Shown in pieces: positions 37,295 through 49,281 of a stretch of DNA of 64,000 bases. Each line of letters starts with the position of its first letter. Position 1 is the stretch's first letter. Origin of the DNA: Lepturacanthus savala (Eukaryota; Chordata; Actinopteri; Scombriformes; Trichiuridae); NCBI GenBank assembly GCA_030544235.1, contig CM060465.1, positions 15,819,988-15,883,987 on the forward strand, in the 5' to 3' direction. A program made the translations under genes and the position numbers. A model generated the notes under the pieces. That model ran no database searches and was not told where the DNA came from. It saw nothing but the letters and a program-made list of their open reading frames with translations.

Positions 37295-37653
37295 CTTCAG
37301 GCAGACAGCTGCGAGCTAGTCTCTGTGCAACATATTTCCTGGCTGATAACAGTATTGCAAGTGCATAGGATACATGAGCCTGGTAAATTAGTTCATGGAA
37401 AAGTGGTGGTTTAGAGCAGCGTCAATTGACTCTTTTTGGACCACATGGAAGTAAGCTGTAAATTGAACATTATCATATTAAAAAGTTGTTATGCCAAACA
37501 TGCTAGCAACAACATTGATTAGTGCAGCTTTAAAGTACATTGTGATTAATGCAGAATTATCTTCCGCTTCTCAAAACACAAGCAGAAGTGGTGAATTTAT
37601 GCTATTTTTGAAGCCATAACTGAACAGATTAAAAAAATTCAAGAATTTAAAAT

Positions 37654-37909
37654 GTAAGTGACAGCTGGTGAATCAGAATGTCTCTTAAGAAGAACTGGAA
37701 CAGAGGTAGCACTGCTCACTCCCTCTGCTCCAGTTTGAGCAAATGGGAACTTTATCACATTTACACTGTTTTCAAACCATTACTGAACTGACTTTTTTTT
37801 TAATTCATCAGGTAAAGGTTTCAAAATGCTTTCAAAAAACATTGTTTGTACTCCTAAGGCACCATTTTCTTAAGACATTGCAATGCACAACCCTTCACTT
37901 ACACTTTAA
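37654..37909 (+). repeat. Unclassified dispersed repeat, copy 2
   Basis: Partner of 34413-34608, about 60 bases longer (extra T-rich and ggtaaaggtttcaaaatgct part near 37792-37870). Just upstream (37560-37640) is a degenerate partial repetition of the same motif order (tttttgaagccataactgaa), suggesting that the unit itself arose by tandem duplication. Confidence 0.5.
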
Positions 37910-37919
37910 GGAATTCATG

Positions 37920-39390
37920 AAGTATAAGACCAAGATGAAGAGAGAACTTTAAATACCTGTCCCTCCACATTTAGGTATATATACCCAAGCTCAAGGGTGT
38001 CCTTGGTATGAAAGCTTCTTCTGTACAATGAAAGAATATCAGGTGAAATAAAGACTCTGAAGCAAATGGAAAAGCTGAGTTTTGTCACAACGCTGATGCT
38101 CAGTTACACCAGCTCATGGTTTGGCTCAACAATAGTCGTGACCTCTTTGGCACCTCTTAGTGTCTCTTGGTATCACACCACCATGTGACAGAGAATGTTT
38201 ATCACTCATCATCACTCCCCGCAATAGTAATCTCTCAGATTTATTCTCACCTGCTCCTCTTTCTGTCAGATATTCACGCAAACAGCCACATATTACCCGT
38301 TTGAATTTCACCAGCAAAAAGATGTCCGATGTGGGAAGCTAATGGAAGGAGCTCTCTGTCTTTTTCTCTGAATGGTTCACATTATTTCTCTCCCTTCCTG
38401 CTGGATGTTTGACTGCTGATTAAAGCCCAAACAAAAAAAACAAACTAAAAAAAAACAGCAACTAAGGCTATGACATGTGCTAGTTCTGGAGAACTAATTT
38501 GTACCCCCCCCCCCCCCCCACCCCCCTTGGTAATTTGTGGCTTAATCACCACAGTAAGCGAAAGCCCATGTTTTTACAGCCCTTCCAGTAACAACACCCA
38601 TGTATAGCTACACAGAATACAATGCATTTCTATAACTTCATTCTAAATAGGTTCACATATCAAATTAATTTCCTGGGGGAATTTCCCTTTGACTCCCTCG
38701 TTTAAACATGTCACTTGCAGCCCTATTGGAGCAATAGGAATATTTTATCTTGAAAGACCTCACTAAAACAAACCTATTATATACCCAGTGTTTCACAATT
38801 ATTTCATGTTGAATGAGATTAGATAAATTGAATTTGTTTCATCACATTTCTCTCCAATATATGCAGCATTATTTCGCTGTTTATTTTAATCTTGGCAAAG
38901 AAAATATTGAAATACTGAATATCCCCTTGAAAATATCACCGACAATGTTGTTACTGGAAATCCTCACTGTTTTTAATTTGCTGTGCTGGGAGCCTGCTGC
39001 TCCTTGTGTTAATTCTCAATATGCAAAATCCCATCTGGTGTGGTTATCTCTGTGACTTGTCAGTTTTTAGAGAATTCCGGGAAAACTACTGTCAGTGCAA
39101 AAAAAAAAAAGTTTCCACCTACTTTGTTGACTTTTAACAGCTGTGTGCCCATCATGACAGGCTCATATTGTGCAGCTGAGCAACCCGACCAAACTTTGTC
39201 ATGAAGTCTAGACAAGCTCCACAGACGTTTCCAAAGTCTCTGGTGAATTTTAGGAAATGTGCATAACCATTGCATTTAATAGAATGATTTAGTCATTCAT
39301 ATATATAAATATACTACAGTGTCTATTGCTGCGGTATTTCACAAAGCAAGAGTAGCTTCAATAAAGTGTACACATCATACAACAAATATA
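37920..39390. other. Probable intronic or intergenic sequence, no gene recognised
   Basis: Apart from the C-homopolymer at 38503-38527, nothing recognisable. Confidence 0.3.
38503..38527. repeat. C-homopolymer tract
   Basis: About 25 bases, all C apart from one A. Likely length-unstable and error-prone in sequencing. Confidence 0.9.
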
Positions 39391-39394
39391 ATAT

Positions 39395-39802
39395 ATGACC
39401 TACACAAAACTGCAATTATTATTTAAAGATGGGTTTCCAGTCGTACATTTAGTACAGAGTATATTTTTTCAGGTCAGGAGACATTATTCTAAAGTGATCC
39501 TTTGCCATTGGACCCGGGCTATTCTAATTATAGTCATGCTGACTGTACTAAACTTGGAAATTTGCACTGAGCAACTGCAGAGCATCGAATTATTCAAAAC
39601 GCTGCTGCTGGAATTTTGGCACAGAATGAAAAAACAAGACACCACATCAAACCCACCTTATGTGATATTCTATTGTCTTCCTGTGTCCGCTGGAGTTTAT
39701 GTGAAAGTTCTTTGGATTATCTGTGACTATTTTATTGGATTAGTCCCCTCCATGATTTCTGCTCTGTTTTTACAGCTCAGTTCAACCTTTGATTCCTCAT
39801 GT
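39395..39802 (+). mobile_element. LINE ORF2 C-terminal fragment (L2/Rex1-like), decayed
   Basis: The 136-codon frame contains, in order, EQLQSIELFKTLLLEFWHRM, FYCLPVSAGVYVKVLW and LVPSMISALF. These correspond to the conserved order just after the reverse-transcriptase core of fish L2/CR1-group elements (LQ-iQN-AAR, WLPV-----KVL, LAPSYIS-L). It is followed at 39876-39890 by a tttattgatcccaaacc stretch that also resembles teleost repeat DNA. The catalytic domain is absent, so this is a fossil. Confidence 0.45.
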
Positions 39803-39899
39803 TAAATGTGAGTGCTTGCTATAAAACTATGAAAGACACACTACAAAACATTAACGATAAGATGAGGTAAAAGTTTATTGATCCCAAACCTTATCCTTT

Positions 39900-42240
39900 G
39901 ATCCTACCTTATTTTCTTTTACTTAATGACTATCTGTTTTATAATTTTATATTTGACTTGAAAATACATTCAAATTTATATATTCTTTTTTGGGGTTTCA
40001 TATTAATAATCTACTGTATAATTGTGTTTTCAATTACTGGTGCAATATGTGCAATATTGAAAGCTTGGGAGATGTAAAATATTAACTTCTCAGATGAAGT
40101 TTAACAACCCTTCCCCCAAATATATATCAGAATGTCCAGAAAAGTTTTTTTTTTATGTTATACATTTTGAATCGCTCGAAACTGTCTTTATAGTTTTTGG
40201 AAGCTATACTGTGTAATAAAACAAGCTTTTATGGCTGAAAATAACATTTTCATTAGCAATGAATCCGTCATGATTTACCATATAATCTTTTGGTCTGATT
40301 GCGTGTAGACTGCCAGAAAACAGAGAAACACGTTCCTTATTTTTTAAACACATTTTTTATGTCCAATGTGTCCCAAAGGTAACATTGTTGTGAAACTGAA
40401 AAAGAAAATGCAAACCTTGTACTGGGGACTTTAAGCATTGCACACATTTTTTCTGCAACGTCAAGATTACAGTTTAGCAGTAGCTCTCAATTAATTTTGA
40501 AGAATAGATGAGAATATGGTTATCCAACTATTCATTTCACCAGGCACAATCAGTCAGTATCAGGAAAAGGATCACATGGATTTCAGATGAGTCATTTCAC
40601 CAGAGTGTCAATAAGTACACTGAAGTATGAAGCCAAGCTGTCTCAGAAACATGATAAAGTCAGAATAAATTGTTGGTCTTAAATGAAAATATTGTATTTA
40701 TAAAACATTTAATCAGGGCATAAGAGCAGGCTTATCAAGTAGGAGAAGCATGAATTGTGAAACTGCATAATAAAAGGCTTTTTTACCAATTAAATTTTAA
40801 GGACTGGATTTTTGCAGAAATTGTGTGTAATCAGCGGCTGTGTGACACAATTAACTGAAGGCAGCAATGAAAGGAAAATCTTTTTTTTCCAGGGGTTACA
40901 GATATTGTGTTTCCATGGCTACAGCCAGAGACTTTTCTGCTTGCAGTTTATCAAAACAGAAATTTTAAGATAAATAACCCATTATATTCTTTTCAATTTG
41001 TCTTCTCTTCGACACTGTCTGGAGTTATTTTCTCATCCTGCCACGTATCTCCCTTAAATGTGTCGCTGGAGGCTTGTCATGATGTTTCTGTTACTGGATG
41101 ACAAACAACGCAAAAGTCAGGGGTGTTTGCCTCAAACACATCAAAGCAGAGACAACAGATCCTAGCTGAAGGTGTGTCATTAAGTCATATTCACCAAGAT
41201 TGAACTTTTCAGTGAAGAAAATCTAGGTCAAAACTTAGTTGTTTTCAAGCGATTTTTAGGAAATACAGCCGTTGATGCAAGACCAGATTGACACTTTCCA
41301 GCCCAATCACAGCTTAAAACACACCCAATCATAACATATTATTGCCAGAAACCAGCGTAAACCTGTAAAGACCATTACTTACATAATAGTAAATACATCA
41401 TGAGCATACAAAACTTCGTAGTCCTTTGAGTTCCGCACAAAGAAAAAAGCAATGGACAAAATTTTTCTTAGCGTTTTTTACTCACTTAGGATAACAATAA
41501 CAACAATCAACTGTTTTTCCTAAACCAAGTGGTAGCGATGGCTCATTCAGGTTGAGTTAAGCTCAATGCATTAGAGATATAGTGACTCAACGTGTGGTCT
41601 ACCAAACAGTTACACAGAACTTTAAAGGGATAATCACCATCAAATAACCAAAGACATAAGACAAAAACATTATGTCCACACATATAACAAATAAGGCGAA
41701 TACAAATCTCTATGCTTCTGTGTTGCTGAAACCCCCACAGCAACACAGCCTACAGCATAGAACACACAAAGCACATTAAAAATTGATATTAAAACATTCA
41801 AAAATCTTCTCACCTTTACACAGGATCATTATCTTCTCTCTAAGTTACAGAATGTTCAGAACTTGTAAAACTATTTAAAGTCAGCACCAGTCAGGTGGGG
41901 GGATAGATTATGAGAGAGTGATTGACAAAATGGATGGTAACACGATAACAGCCACTTCTTAACAGATGCTTCTACTGCAGATTTTGCTGACACCTTATTT
42001 TATACTTTGATGATGAGAAGAGAGTAGGTGGGAGACGGAGCGAAAGAGGACATGAGACGACTAAGAACAAGATTTGACTCATCCAGGCAGGTGCATAGCA
42101 GGCTGGCAACAGCATGCTTAATGACAGCAGAGTTAAGACGAGTAATCAACATAATTAACGATGGTAATTAAACCTGGAGAGGGAGATGCAGTCATGTACA
42201 TACAGTATATGTATACAGACCAACAGGCTGGCTACAGTAG
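39900..42240. other. Probable intronic or intergenic sequence, no gene recognised
   Basis: AT-rich. No exon or named repeat recognised. Confidence 0.3.
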
Positions 42241-42256
42241 CTGATGTCTATGGTCT

Positions 42257-42832
42257 ATGGAAGAGTTTCCACAGCTAACTCCAGACCATACATTAATAAA
42301 TGCTCCCACACTGGATATATCCATCGGGCTCATGGGAAAATATAGCACAATATACTGTGTGGAAGTCATGGAAACACCTGTTCATCCCAGGGCCAAATTA
42401 CAGCTTGCTCCATATGGCTGTGGTTGGTGGAAGTTAAAGGGAAGATTCCACATAAATACCAGAAGCACTTGCAAACTCAGAGTTCATTATGTAGCCTTAA
42501 GTAGTTTTCAGCATATGTTACCCATAGAGGAGAAAGCTTATCTGTTGAGGACTAGTTTCTGCAGAGGATACACATTAGCTTGTGGTTATGGCAAGACGAC
42601 TTGGTGTGGATTGATGTTTTTTGTCTTTTCATGGGAGCTTCTAACGGTATACCCGTTTATGATCTTTTCATGGAATATCAGGTTTCATTGGGCAAATTCT
42701 GCAGAAGTGCAGTGCACAGAAATGTGTAGTAAAGCTGCAAAAGTAGCCCATCACCTGCTAAGACTCCCCATTAATGACTACATGCACACCCTTGGGTGCA
42801 TGAGGCCTGGGCTATTTGCAACAAGTGCCTGA
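42257..42832 (+). CDS. Uncharacterised 191-codon ORF (doubtful)
   Basis: An ATG-to-stop frame, the longest in the 13-48 kb stretch, with mixed composition and no low complexity. It is rich in Cys, Trp and Tyr and contains KLQLAPYGCGWWKLKGRFH and CGYGKTTWCGLMFFVF. I recognise no domain. It is followed by an overlapping frame at 42796-43239 in another register. Whether it is a gene, a decayed mobile element or chance cannot be decided by eye. Confidence 0.2.
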   Translation: MEEFPQLTPDHTLINAPTLDISIGLMGKYSTIYCVEVMETPVHPRAKLQLAPYGCGWWKLKGRFHINTRSTCKLRVHYVALSSFQHMLPIEEKAYLLRTSFCRGYTLACGYGKTTWCGLMFFVFSWELLTVYPFMIFSWNIRFHWANSAEVQCTEMCSKAAKVAHHLLRLPINDYMHTLGCMRPGLFATSA

Positions 42833-43239
42833 AAACTACATACAAAAAGACAGATTCATACTTCAGGTTCGTCTTTGTTTTGTCAATCATGCACCCTCTC
42901 CCACAGAATGAAACAAGAATAACTGAGGAGACTGTGGGCGTAATAGAAGAGAGAACTCAAAAAGAAGCAAATTGTCCAGCACCTGTTAAGAGCCATTGTT
43001 GCAGAGCTGAGGCTGGCAGGAGTATTCAGGTGATAATTGCTAGCTGTAAAAATGTGATGGCATCAACCCAGGGATATGCAAGGACAATAGGTACAGCGAG
43101 TGGAGAGAGAGTGATCGTGGAGAACGTGGGTGAGGTGAATGACAGTTTGAAGTGGCAAGCTTCTGAAATCGAAGCAGGAGGAAACTTACTGTCAAACAGC
43201 AACATAAAAACTGTACAGAATACAAAGTTATCCTACTGA
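42796..43239 (+). CDS. Uncharacterised 147-codon ORF (doubtful)
   Basis: Overlaps the end of the 42257-42832 frame by 37 bases in another register. Contains ETRITEETVGVIEERTQKEA and a Lys/Asn-rich end; no domain recognised. The two frames could be one disrupted coding region or chance. Confidence 0.15.
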   Translation: MHEAWAICNKCLKTTYKKTDSYFRFVFVLSIMHPLPQNETRITEETVGVIEERTQKEANCPAPVKSHCCRAEAGRSIQVIIASCKNVMASTQGYARTIGTASGERVIVENVGEVNDSLKWQASEIEAGGNLLSNSNIKTVQNTKLSY

Positions 43240-44082
43240 GAGCTGCTCCTGAGAAACATACAAGTATTAACACCTGGTAGACAGGTGATGTCTGCAGGAA
43301 GATCCATTTGAGCTGCACTTTGTTGCTGCAGGACTCTGCATTATATAGATAAAGTGTTTTCTTGCCTAGCAATTACCATGTTTTGAAATTTAACTCAAAC
43401 ATGTTATGCTACAGTTTTTTTGCTGCTTGCTACAAAATGAAAACCTGCACAGCACTCAAACCTCTCAGCTCTAAATGAGTGAGCATGCCCACTTAAGTAT
43501 TTGCAACAGAATCCAGACTTAAACATAGAGCAGAATATATGTGCAAAATATGTGATCCAATGTGATTACAATGAGCTTAATCAAGGCAACTTCCTTAGAA
43601 AGACAATGGAACCTGAACATCTAATGTGGAAGCAAGGTTGGATCATGTGTGGACGTGCAGCATAGTGCCAACAAAGACAAAGGAATGGAGCCAGTCAAGT
43701 CGCTTTTTGCAGAAGCACAGGCCTCCCACAAAACTACACTACTTGGTTTTACTCTTAGTTGCTTTCAGAGCATTTCTTACAAAAAACAAAGTTGCAGAGG
43801 CCAGCTTCATGCTCAAGTTAATTGTATCCCTTGGCTTCAATGACAAATGGAAGGAATCCTTCTATGGCTGTGCAAACAAGCCATTGCACAGATCCTGAAT
43901 GAATGAATGATGAAGTGGGGCTGAAGGGGGAAAAACTAGCCAACTAAAGAACATATTACTGTAGAATTCCTCTAACTTCAAGTCTAAAATCTGTATCTTG
44001 TTAGGACTCAATCGGAGCTGTACTAAAGTCACAACCTCTGTCAGGTCTTTATGTGCATCTGCATGTCATTTGTCCATGTACT

Positions 44083-44182
44083 CTTACACACAAAATGATG
44101 AGAGTGAAGTTATGAAAAAGCACAAGGACAGCCTTACACACAAAATGATGAGAGTGAAGTTATGAAAAAGCACAAGGACAGC
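44083..44182. repeat. Perfect 2 x 50-bp tandem duplication
   Basis: The units 44083-44132 and 44133-44182 are identical (starting cttacacacaaaatgatgag). Zero divergence implies a very recent event or an assembly artefact. Confidence 0.85.
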
Positions 44183-46673
44183 CAGGTCCCACCTAGTTCT
44201 CTAGCATTGATTAGATGGGTCAAAGTTGGGCACTTTCTTCATGTTGCTGTAACAACCCTGCATTACTTGCTGGCTGCCATGTCAATGCATCAGAAATATG
44301 GAGATGTGGTAAAAAAGTGTTCATTGGTGGGTGGGTTGGTAGCAAGGAAAATAAACAGACAGTCTTCACACTGCATCCACTCGCTCCGTGGACTGCAGCT
44401 CCTTGCCAGGTGTGTCTGGGGGCAGGTGGGTGGGAAACAGGAAGTGTAGGGCAGGCTGTGTCCAGCGTGTATCCATGACTGGTGGAGGCAATATGCAGGT
44501 TACATTACTAAGGTGTAGTCAGGGTAGTCAGGCCGTTTGACCCCATGCTGTGGCTCAGGTGAAGCAATGGTTGATCTCATTTTAAAATGGAGCAGTCATG
44601 GCATCATAGGGTCGATATTTTTCAAAAATCCTGACTCACCACCACCACAAGTGGGCTTAAACATAGAGTCATAAGTTTTCATGGAAAATATTAGGCTGAT
44701 GGGTCCAGCAGTACTTGAGATTAGCTGCAGAAACACATGACCACACACACGATCCCCTTCCAGGTAGACGCCTGGAGGGGATAATTAGTCATCACATCCT
44801 CCTAAGTGTGAAGGGACAGCACACAAAGGGATGCTTACTAAGGATTTGTGGCTGTCTTTATTACCACCTGCTTTTGCACAGGTAAAAGAGAAGAAAAGCA
44901 CAGCTGAAAATGTTATGGTTGGTCTCATGCAGTAAGGCATTTCTGTTGAGAGGTGCAAAATGTAGGAGGAGGAAATAGAAATATTCACTGCACCTGATTT
45001 ATAACTGCTGGCTGACCACTGCGGTAGAAGAGTTTAACATCTGGGGAAAGCAGCAGTAAAGTGTATTTGGCACATTTTTATCAGTCAGAAAGCAACTACA
45101 GCAGTGGAAAACAATGAGAGATTAGTAGGGCTAACTAATTATCTTACTGATTAAAACTAATTACATTGTATTATCAATTAATCTGCCACCTGTTTTCTAG
45201 ATTTACTTCATCATCAGAAAATAATGAAAATTATTCATCTGAACTTCCCAAAGCCCCAAATTATTTATTCAAATTGCTATTTTTTCCTGAACAAAAGTCC
45301 AAATTCATGAATAGGATTATTCTACTATTACAGCAAATCATTACAGTTATACGTTGGAACTGGGTTTTGGTTAAAATAATGAATTTTAATCAAAATAATT
45401 CTTCTGCCAATCAACACCATTTGTAAATGTGTGTCATCAGTAAGAAGGTCAAGGATGTTAAATAAGAAAAAAAAATGACACCTTTCTCTTTTCCTCAATG
45501 GGTTATAGGTCTGGTAGATGTATTTATTTTATTTCTATTTATGAGAATAATCTAATTGAATGAATGAATCTTTTTGTTAATCTGATAATACCAGTCTCTT
45601 ATTTCTGAATGTTACATAACTGCTTTTGGGGTGTGATATCTCATATAAACATAATTAATTATTTATTTATTTAATTATTATTTATTTAATTAATTAATAA
45701 TTTTTGCATTAATGAGCTCTACTCTGCAGTAATGTAGTTAGCATCACAGCCCTAATCATGCTATTTATTTTCCACATAGTGTATATCTTTCTTTTTACAG
45801 AATAAGTACTCGTCTTCTATTTATCAACTATCAGTCACTAAGCAGTATTTTTTTAGAAGTAGAAACCCCATGTGCCCCATGGCAGACACACACAGCAGGC
45901 ATCTAAACAACCTCACAAAGTCAGATCTTGTTTAGCATCACTTGATGCAAATCCAATGTCCACTCCGGTGGACTGGGCTCATTTACATACAGCTTTAGTC
46001 TTCGATAATTCAGCAGTAAACACAGCAGCCGCCGGATCTGAAAGGAGTTTGTACAAGAGGTTTGTTTTTCTGCTTGGTATTCTCCTTCGACTCTTTCAAT
46101 CTGTGTCCTGTCAGTCTACTTTGACATTTTCCAATCCGGCAGGGTGACATTTTGAAATGAATTCAGTACCAATCAACACACACACAAAAAGGACGGAGCA
46201 GGAGACTGTTTGACCCCTTGGAATGTCTGACAATGAAACGGGAGGTTCAAATTGGTGAGATGGAGAGAAAAAGTAATGACAGCAGTGTGTAAAGAGCCAG
46301 GTTAGGCTGAATCTAAGAGGAGAGTAAATGAGAATTTAAAACCGAAAGGAAGGGGATCAAAGTGGGAGGCTAGAGAAGTATTAAATAAGTCAGTGTGGTC
46401 AATGAACCTAATGGCTCTCTCTCTCTCTTTCTCTCTCTCTCGGTCTCTGCAGGTTTTCCATGGAACAGAAAGCCACACTTCAAGCCAAGCGTGGGCATCA
46501 GGATGACACACATATACTCACACACACACACATTTAATCATGAAATAAACTACTTTATAACTGTACTGGGAGAAGTGGTTTCTGCCTGAGGTTCCAGGTT
46601 AAACAGAAATACACACACAGGTCAGAAAACAAATTGTCATTGGAGTTGGAAAAACAGCAGTATACCTTGGATC

Positions 46674-46688
46674 GGTGTGTGTGTGTGA

Positions 46689-46723
<35 letters not shown>

Positions 46724-46729
46724 TGTGTG
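46674..46729. repeat. (GT)n microsatellite, interrupted
   Basis: GT repeats with a few substitutions. Confidence 0.85.
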
Positions 46730-46899
46730 AACGTGAGTAAGCTGTTTATTGGACATTACATGACGTGTGCAGGGCAAGATAGCTGGCATAAAGTGGGCAC
46801 TGTGAGGGTCCTACCCTTAGATTACATTTTAGCAGATTAGAGCTAAACAGCAGTCACCTCAAGTTCGCCAGAGCCATGAAACTTATGCTGCCAGCCAGC

Positions 46900-46901
<2 letters not shown>

Positions 46902-46931
<30 letters not shown>
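46902..46931. repeat. (CA)n microsatellite
   Basis: About 15 CA units followed by an (ACTC)n stretch. Confidence 0.9.
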
Positions 46932-46936
<5 letters not shown>

Positions 46937-48599
46937 TCACTCACTGGCACAGCTGTAGAACACAATTAAATTAGTGCAACTGGCAGGCAGTGTGCAGCCC
47001 GAGCTTAACACCATACACACATTAAATCACAAGCACAAAGACATGCACACACACACACGTACACACACTCTCCGGGCTGCAGGACAGATGCTGCCCCCAC
47101 CCTTCCTCCCGTCGTCCTCTCAAAGCCAGCTGGAGAGAAGATGAGATTTGGGGCTGATTGGTTTTGCCTTTTTATCCATCGCACCCTCTCCGCATCGCTC
47201 CATCCTCCGCTCTCGCCTTTTCCTCGGTGCAGCCTCCCATCCCTCTCCGGATGAACCATCGCCATAAACGAAACCTTCCTATTATCAAAGTGTTGGTCAA
47301 TTCGCTTGTGATGGTTTGATTACTTTCCCCAGAGCTATTTTTACTTTTATCTCTTTTTTATTAAATCTCTATGGAAACAGAGGAACAGTGAATGGACTTC
47401 ATGATTAGTCTTTTTTTTGGGGGGGGGAATGCAGAACTTTGATTGGATATCTGATTAGACTTTCAGCTGCAGCAATGACATCTACAAGTTGATATCAGGC
47501 AGAACAATGCACTTTCATTGATGCTGCATTATGAAGTTTTTCTGCCACTATGTTAGTTTTTTGAAATGCTTTTGTCATTAACGTCTCTGCAAAGATCTGA
47601 AAGACTTTTGTGTCAACTTTTTAAACTTTCCTCCGGCCCCAGAAGGAAGCGTGAGGAGGAACAGCAACAGAGGAGTGCTTTAAACTCAACACAACTGCTT
47701 TTCACCAAGCTCTCAGTGCTTCAGTGAAGCAGGCCCGCACAAACAATGGACTGAAAAGGGTGAAAGAGAGATCTTGAGATGGGGAGAGGAGAGAGACCAG
47801 GAGAAGCTCTGGGGGAAAGCAAATAGAGGAGTTTAAAAAACGAGTGAAAACTGAGAAAACAGCAGATAGCAGAGGAGGAGAAAAGGAAAAAAGGGGTATT
47901 TTTTTGCCTGGGATGGCTAGAGACATGATGGAACACCCTTCAGGCCAGACCTCCTCCCTCTTACCGCTCCTCCTCCTCCTCCCTTCTTCCCTCCCTCTTA
48001 CCGCTGCTCTCTACTAGTCTGCCAGCTTTCTTTGGCGACATCGCTTCAGTGCAACGAGAGAGACACGGGGAAAAGAGAGAAAGCAGAGCGCCAGAGCCGA
48101 GCTCAACGTTCACACAGATGGCAGAGGGGAAAAAACGAGGAGAACCTCGTACTGCATCCGTCCACACCGCACACCACTGGATTTCTGCTCAAGATGGGCA
48201 TCGCAGTTAACGCTAAAAGAAAGAGGTAGATATAAAGGGAGTGGAGGCCAGAGAAGGGGAAAGTTAGAAAGTAAAAGGGGGCGAAAAAAAAAAAGCAGGA
48301 GGGAATGAACAAAGGGTGCAAAGGTGATTAAAAAAACAGAGTCTGGACTTGAAGCTTGAAGGAGAGATCACTTCTCGTTTGAAAGCGAAGGACTTGGAGA
48401 GCAGTCGGGCTCCAGCTGTCTGTGTTCAACTGTGCTGCGTGTGACGAGCTCATAGCTGTGGAGGAGAGAGGGAGAGAATCCAGCGGGAGACGGGAGAGAA
48501 AGCGTAGGAGCATCGCTGAGCGCACAGCTTGACTGTGAGACAAATTGACTCTGACACATTGTCCTCCATCACTGTGTGCGTGTTAGTGTGTTTTTACTA

Positions 48600-48873
48600 G
48601 TCTGATACAGTGGGTGATCCTGTGGTCCAGATTGCTTGTCAGGGGCAAGTCACGTTGACCAGGCCGCGGTGATTGTTGCGTGGAGGCGGCGTCGCAGCAG
48701 GAGCTGGGCTGGGGACAGTGGCAGGCCCAGGGGTGGGGACATGGCCGTGGGGGGGCCGCGTCCCATCCTCCACCCTGCACCGGGACAGGCGCTGGGGCTG
48801 GGGGTCCTGGGGCGGGGTTCCGTTCAGGGGGGCGCCCAGGCTATCGGAGCTCCGGCCCTGGCTGAGCGGAGGC
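48600..48873 (+). promoter_or_regulatory. st3gal2: 5' UTR of st3gal2 first coding exon (GC/CpG-rich)
   Basis: GC-rich sequence upstream of the chosen start codon. An acceptor-like gtgtttttactag ends at 48600, consistent with splicing from a distal 5' exon. An in-frame ATG at 48673 would add 67 Gly/Arg/Trp-rich residues before the usual short cytoplasmic tail and is considered less likely. The region may also hold its own promoter. Confidence 0.4.
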
Positions 48874-49281
48874 ATGGCCGCGGGAGCCGGAGGAGGAGGT
48901 AGTGGCGGGGGAGGAGGCGGAGCCGAGAAAGGAGGCAGGGTGAGATGTTCCCGCAGGGTCTGGGTCCTCCTGGCCTCGTTGGTCCTCGTCTTCCTTACCT
49001 CACTCTTCTTCTCCGTCTCACTGCGTGGAGGCGTCGGCTTCAACTACCTGGAGCCGCCCGGGTGGGAGGAGTCACGGCAGGTGAAGCTGGTGCCCAGCTA
49101 CGTGGGCGCGCACCGGCTGTCGCCAGGCGATTCGCCACAGCAGAAGACATGCGCCTGCTCCCGCTGCGTTGGAGACCCCGGTGTTTCCGATTGGTTTGAC
49201 GAGAACTACGACCCGGATATCTCACCCGTTTGGACCAGAGACAACATCCAGCTGCCCTCTGATGTCTACTATTGGTGGGTG
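48874..49281 (+). CDS. st3gal2: st3gal2 coding exon 1
   Basis: Residues 1-136: Gly-rich tail, membrane anchor (VWVLLASLVLVFLTSLFF), stem with the CACSRC cysteines and SPVWTRDNI. The start ATG is in good context (G at -3 and +4). Phase-0 donor gtg|gtaagt. Confidence 0.9.

Larger units (their letters stand above)
43240..48590. other. Probable first intron or intergenic, no gene recognised
   Basis: Holds a 90-codon ORF (43626-43898) of unknown nature, a 50-bp tandem duplication, microsatellites near 46.7-47.0 kb and AT-rich simple sequence at 45640-45710. From about 47.6 kb the plus strand becomes purine-rich with increasing CpG. This may be promoter-proximal or 5' UTR sequence of st3gal2. Confidence 0.3.

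Noticed and set aside
48639..49043. A 134-codon Pro-rich minus ORF opposite st3gal2 exon 1
   Set aside because: Antisense of the Gly-rich coding sequence and GC-rich 5' UTR; no independent evidence.
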